Shown in pieces: positions 62,728-64,000 of a stretch of DNA of 64,000 nt. The position numbers and the translations under genes are program-made. A model generated the notes under the pieces. The model was not told where the DNA came from and did not search any database. It saw nothing but the letters and a program-made list of their open reading frames with translations. Numbering within the stretch: position 1 is the first letter of the stretch; each line of letters begins with the position of its first letter. The DNA is from JAFGRU01 sp016934985 (GTDB lineage Bacteria; Desulfobacterota; Desulfuromonadia; Desulfuromonadales; JAAYDE01): contig CAXXJQ010000003.1 of NCBI GenBank assembly GCA_963665045.2, positions 1,178,001 to 1,242,000 on the forward strand. The letters run 5' to 3'.

Positions 62728-64000
62728 ATGAAGAACCCATCCATTCTGGTGGTAGATGACGAACCTTTTTTCCGCCACCTCTATGCCGATGCCTTAAGTG
62801 AAAATAATTGTAATGTGGAGAAAGCCGCCTCTGGCGAAGAGGCTTTAAAGCGAATCATGCAGGGCGGTATCGACGTTGTTCTGACTGACTTGATCATGCC
62901 CGGCATTTCCGGACTTGACCTTCTTCGTGCTGTCCGCAAAATCATCAATCCTCCCGAGGTTATCCTCGTTACAGCTCACGCCACCATAGAGACCGCCATC
63001 GAAGCTCTCAAAAACGGGGCTCGGGACTACCTTATCAAGCCATTCAACCCTGAAGAGCTCCGTCATCTTGTCCATACCTGCCTTGAACAGCGGCAGCTCC
63101 TCAATGAAAACATTCACCTCAAAAATCAGATCCGTCTTTACCAGAAAGGCCAGAGCCTGGCATTTCTCCTCGAGGTCGAAAAGCTTCTCCCTCAAGCTGT
63201 AGATTTCCTCAGTCAGGAAGCCGCAGGAGGCAATGGTTTCGCGTTTCTTCTTGAGAATGACATCCCAAATAAGTTTTTCTGTTCCGAGGGCATCAGCGAA
63301 GAACAGGCATCTGTCATGACCGCTTCCATGCTTGCCAAGTTCCGCAATCTTATTGGAACATCTTTTCTCCAAATTCAGGATATTGATATCGACAGCCAGT
63401 GGCCTCCCGGCATTCATTCCTTGTGCTTGATCCCTCTCCTTTTTGAAAAGGAGTTTAAAGGCGGCATCGTCATTTTCAACTCAACCAAGGCTGGAGCTGA
63501 GTTCCATCTCCCTTATGAGCAGCTACTGTTTCTGGCCCAGCAAACGTCCCTGGGTTTTTCCAACTCCTGCCGTTTTCAGGGCACCCAGGAGCTTGTTTAT
63601 ACCGACGATCTGACAGGACTTTACAACTACCGCTACCTCCATGTCATTCTCCAGCAGGAGATCCAGAGAACGGAGAGATACGGCCTTTCTTTTGCCCTGG
63701 TTTTTATCGACCTCGATCATTTCAAGGAGGTTAACGACACTTACGGGCATCTTGTTGGCAGCAATACCCTTAAAGAAGTCGCCGAAATCATTCGCCTGAG
63801 CGTACGCTCAGCGGATATGGTCTTCCGCTATGGAGGGGATGAATTCACCGCCCTGCTTGTTGAAACTGACAAAGAAGGAGCGGCAACGGTTACTGAGAGG
63901 ATCCGAAGAAACATTGCCAATCACACCTTTCAGAAAGATGCAATTGCCTTCGATAAGCTTACGGCAACCCTCGGCTATGCGACCTTTCCTGAAAACGCCA
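62728..64000 (+). CDS. Response regulator with GGDEF output (cut by window edge)
   Basis: Open from ATG 62728 to the last base: at least 424 residues. Residues 4-120 are a receiver domain: VVDDEPFFR (acidic pocket), LTDLIMPGISG (phospho-acceptor Asp about 53), LVTAHATIETAIEAL and the LIKPFNPEEL Lys. About 145-300 resembles a GAF-like linker. From about 300 a GGDEF domain follows (YTDDLTGLYNYRYL, IDLDHFKEVNDTYGH, RYGGDEFTALL), with an RxxD inhibition site (RSAD) five residues before GGDEF. All key residues are present, so it should make c-di-GMP when phosphorylated. It begins 54 bases after comEC and could be co-transcribed. No histidine kinase is seen nearby. Confidence 0.93.
   Translation, partial: MKNPSILVVDDEPFFRHLYADALSENNCNVEKAASGEEALKRIMQGGIDVVLTDLIMPGISGLDLLRAVRKIINPPEVILVTAHATIETAIEALKNGARDYLIKPFNPEELRHLVHTCLEQRQLLNENIHLKNQIRLYQKGQSLAFLLEVEKLLPQAVDFLSQEAAGGNGFAFLLENDIPNKFFCSEGISEEQASVMTASMLAKFRNLIGTSFLQIQDIDIDSQWPPGIHSLCLIPLLFEKEFKGGIVIFNSTKAGAEFHLPYEQLLFLAQQTSLGFSNSCRFQGTQELVYTDDLTGLYNYRYLHVILQQEIQRTERYGLSFALVFIDLDHFKEVNDTYGHLVGSNTLKEVAEIIRLSVRSADMVFRYGGDEFTALLVETDKEGAATVTERIRRNIANHTFQKDAIAFDKLTATLGYATFPENA

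Overview
The window looks like chromosomal DNA of a Gram-negative, acetate/respiratory-type deltaproteobacterium, most likely of the Desulfuromonas/Geobacter group. This is inferred from the gene content (AcnB-type aconitase, class II GlpX fructose-bisphosphatase, fused transaldolase/glucose-6-phosphate isomerase, two branched-chain amino acid ABC operons, many GGDEF proteins, orphan Memo-like protein, QueH) and a GC content near 50%. No search could be run. Nearly all of the window is ordinary, densely packed core genome. I see no prophage, CRISPR array, rRNA, insertion sequence with transposase, or defence island.

Layout. 1-5.9 kb: end of an unidentified gene, a TAT-exported DUF882 peptidase-like protein, a cold-shock protein, an M23 endopeptidase, a short secretin-like protein, tRNA-Cys(GCA), a TauE/SafE exporter and a Memo-like protein. 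6-10.8 kb: gltX carrying a +1 frameshift, a P2-type cation ATPase behind a perfect inverted repeat, a 141-nt structured element with terminal inverted repeats, and a short GGQ release-factor-like protein. 10.9-16.9 kb: a three-gene RND efflux operon (adaptor, permease, TolC-type lipoprotein) with start/stop overlaps. 16.9-18.8 kb: an ankyrin-repeat protein and two small hypotheticals. 19-24.4 kb: livKHMGF operon 1, with a strong terminator after livK. 24.6-30.7 kb: a TrmO-like methyltransferase, a very large SBP-PAS-GGDEF-EAL sensor, a helical hypothetical and a secreted hypothetical. 30.8-35.7 kb: livKHMGF operon 2 on the minus strand. 36-39.1 kb: rpe, glpX and an OFA-family transporter. 39.4-48.5 kb: vanZ-recC-recB-recD. 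48.7-53.8 kb: fused tal-pgi (a second +1 frameshift) and tkt. 54.2-62.7 kb: NAD(P)-binding DUF2867 protein, queH, a membrane protein, acnB and comEC. 62.7 kb to the end: a REC-GGDEF response regulator cut by the window edge.

How the genes fit together. rpe, glpX, tal-pgi and tkt together supply gluconeogenesis and the non-oxidative pentose phosphate pathway, as expected of an organism growing on small organic acids with AcnB in its citric acid cycle. RecBCD and ComEC handle linear DNA. The two Liv operons lie on opposite strands either side of a periplasmic-solute-sensing c-di-GMP enzyme, which suggests (but does not prove) a link between amino-acid sensing and c-di-GMP.

The most checkable anomalies are the two single-base frameshifts in housekeeping genes (positions 7008-7012 and 49869-49870), the 141-nt structured element at 10295-10435, and a calcium-ATPase-like pump whose transmembrane-4 glutamate is replaced by threonine. 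I did not find a convincing new multi-gene system.
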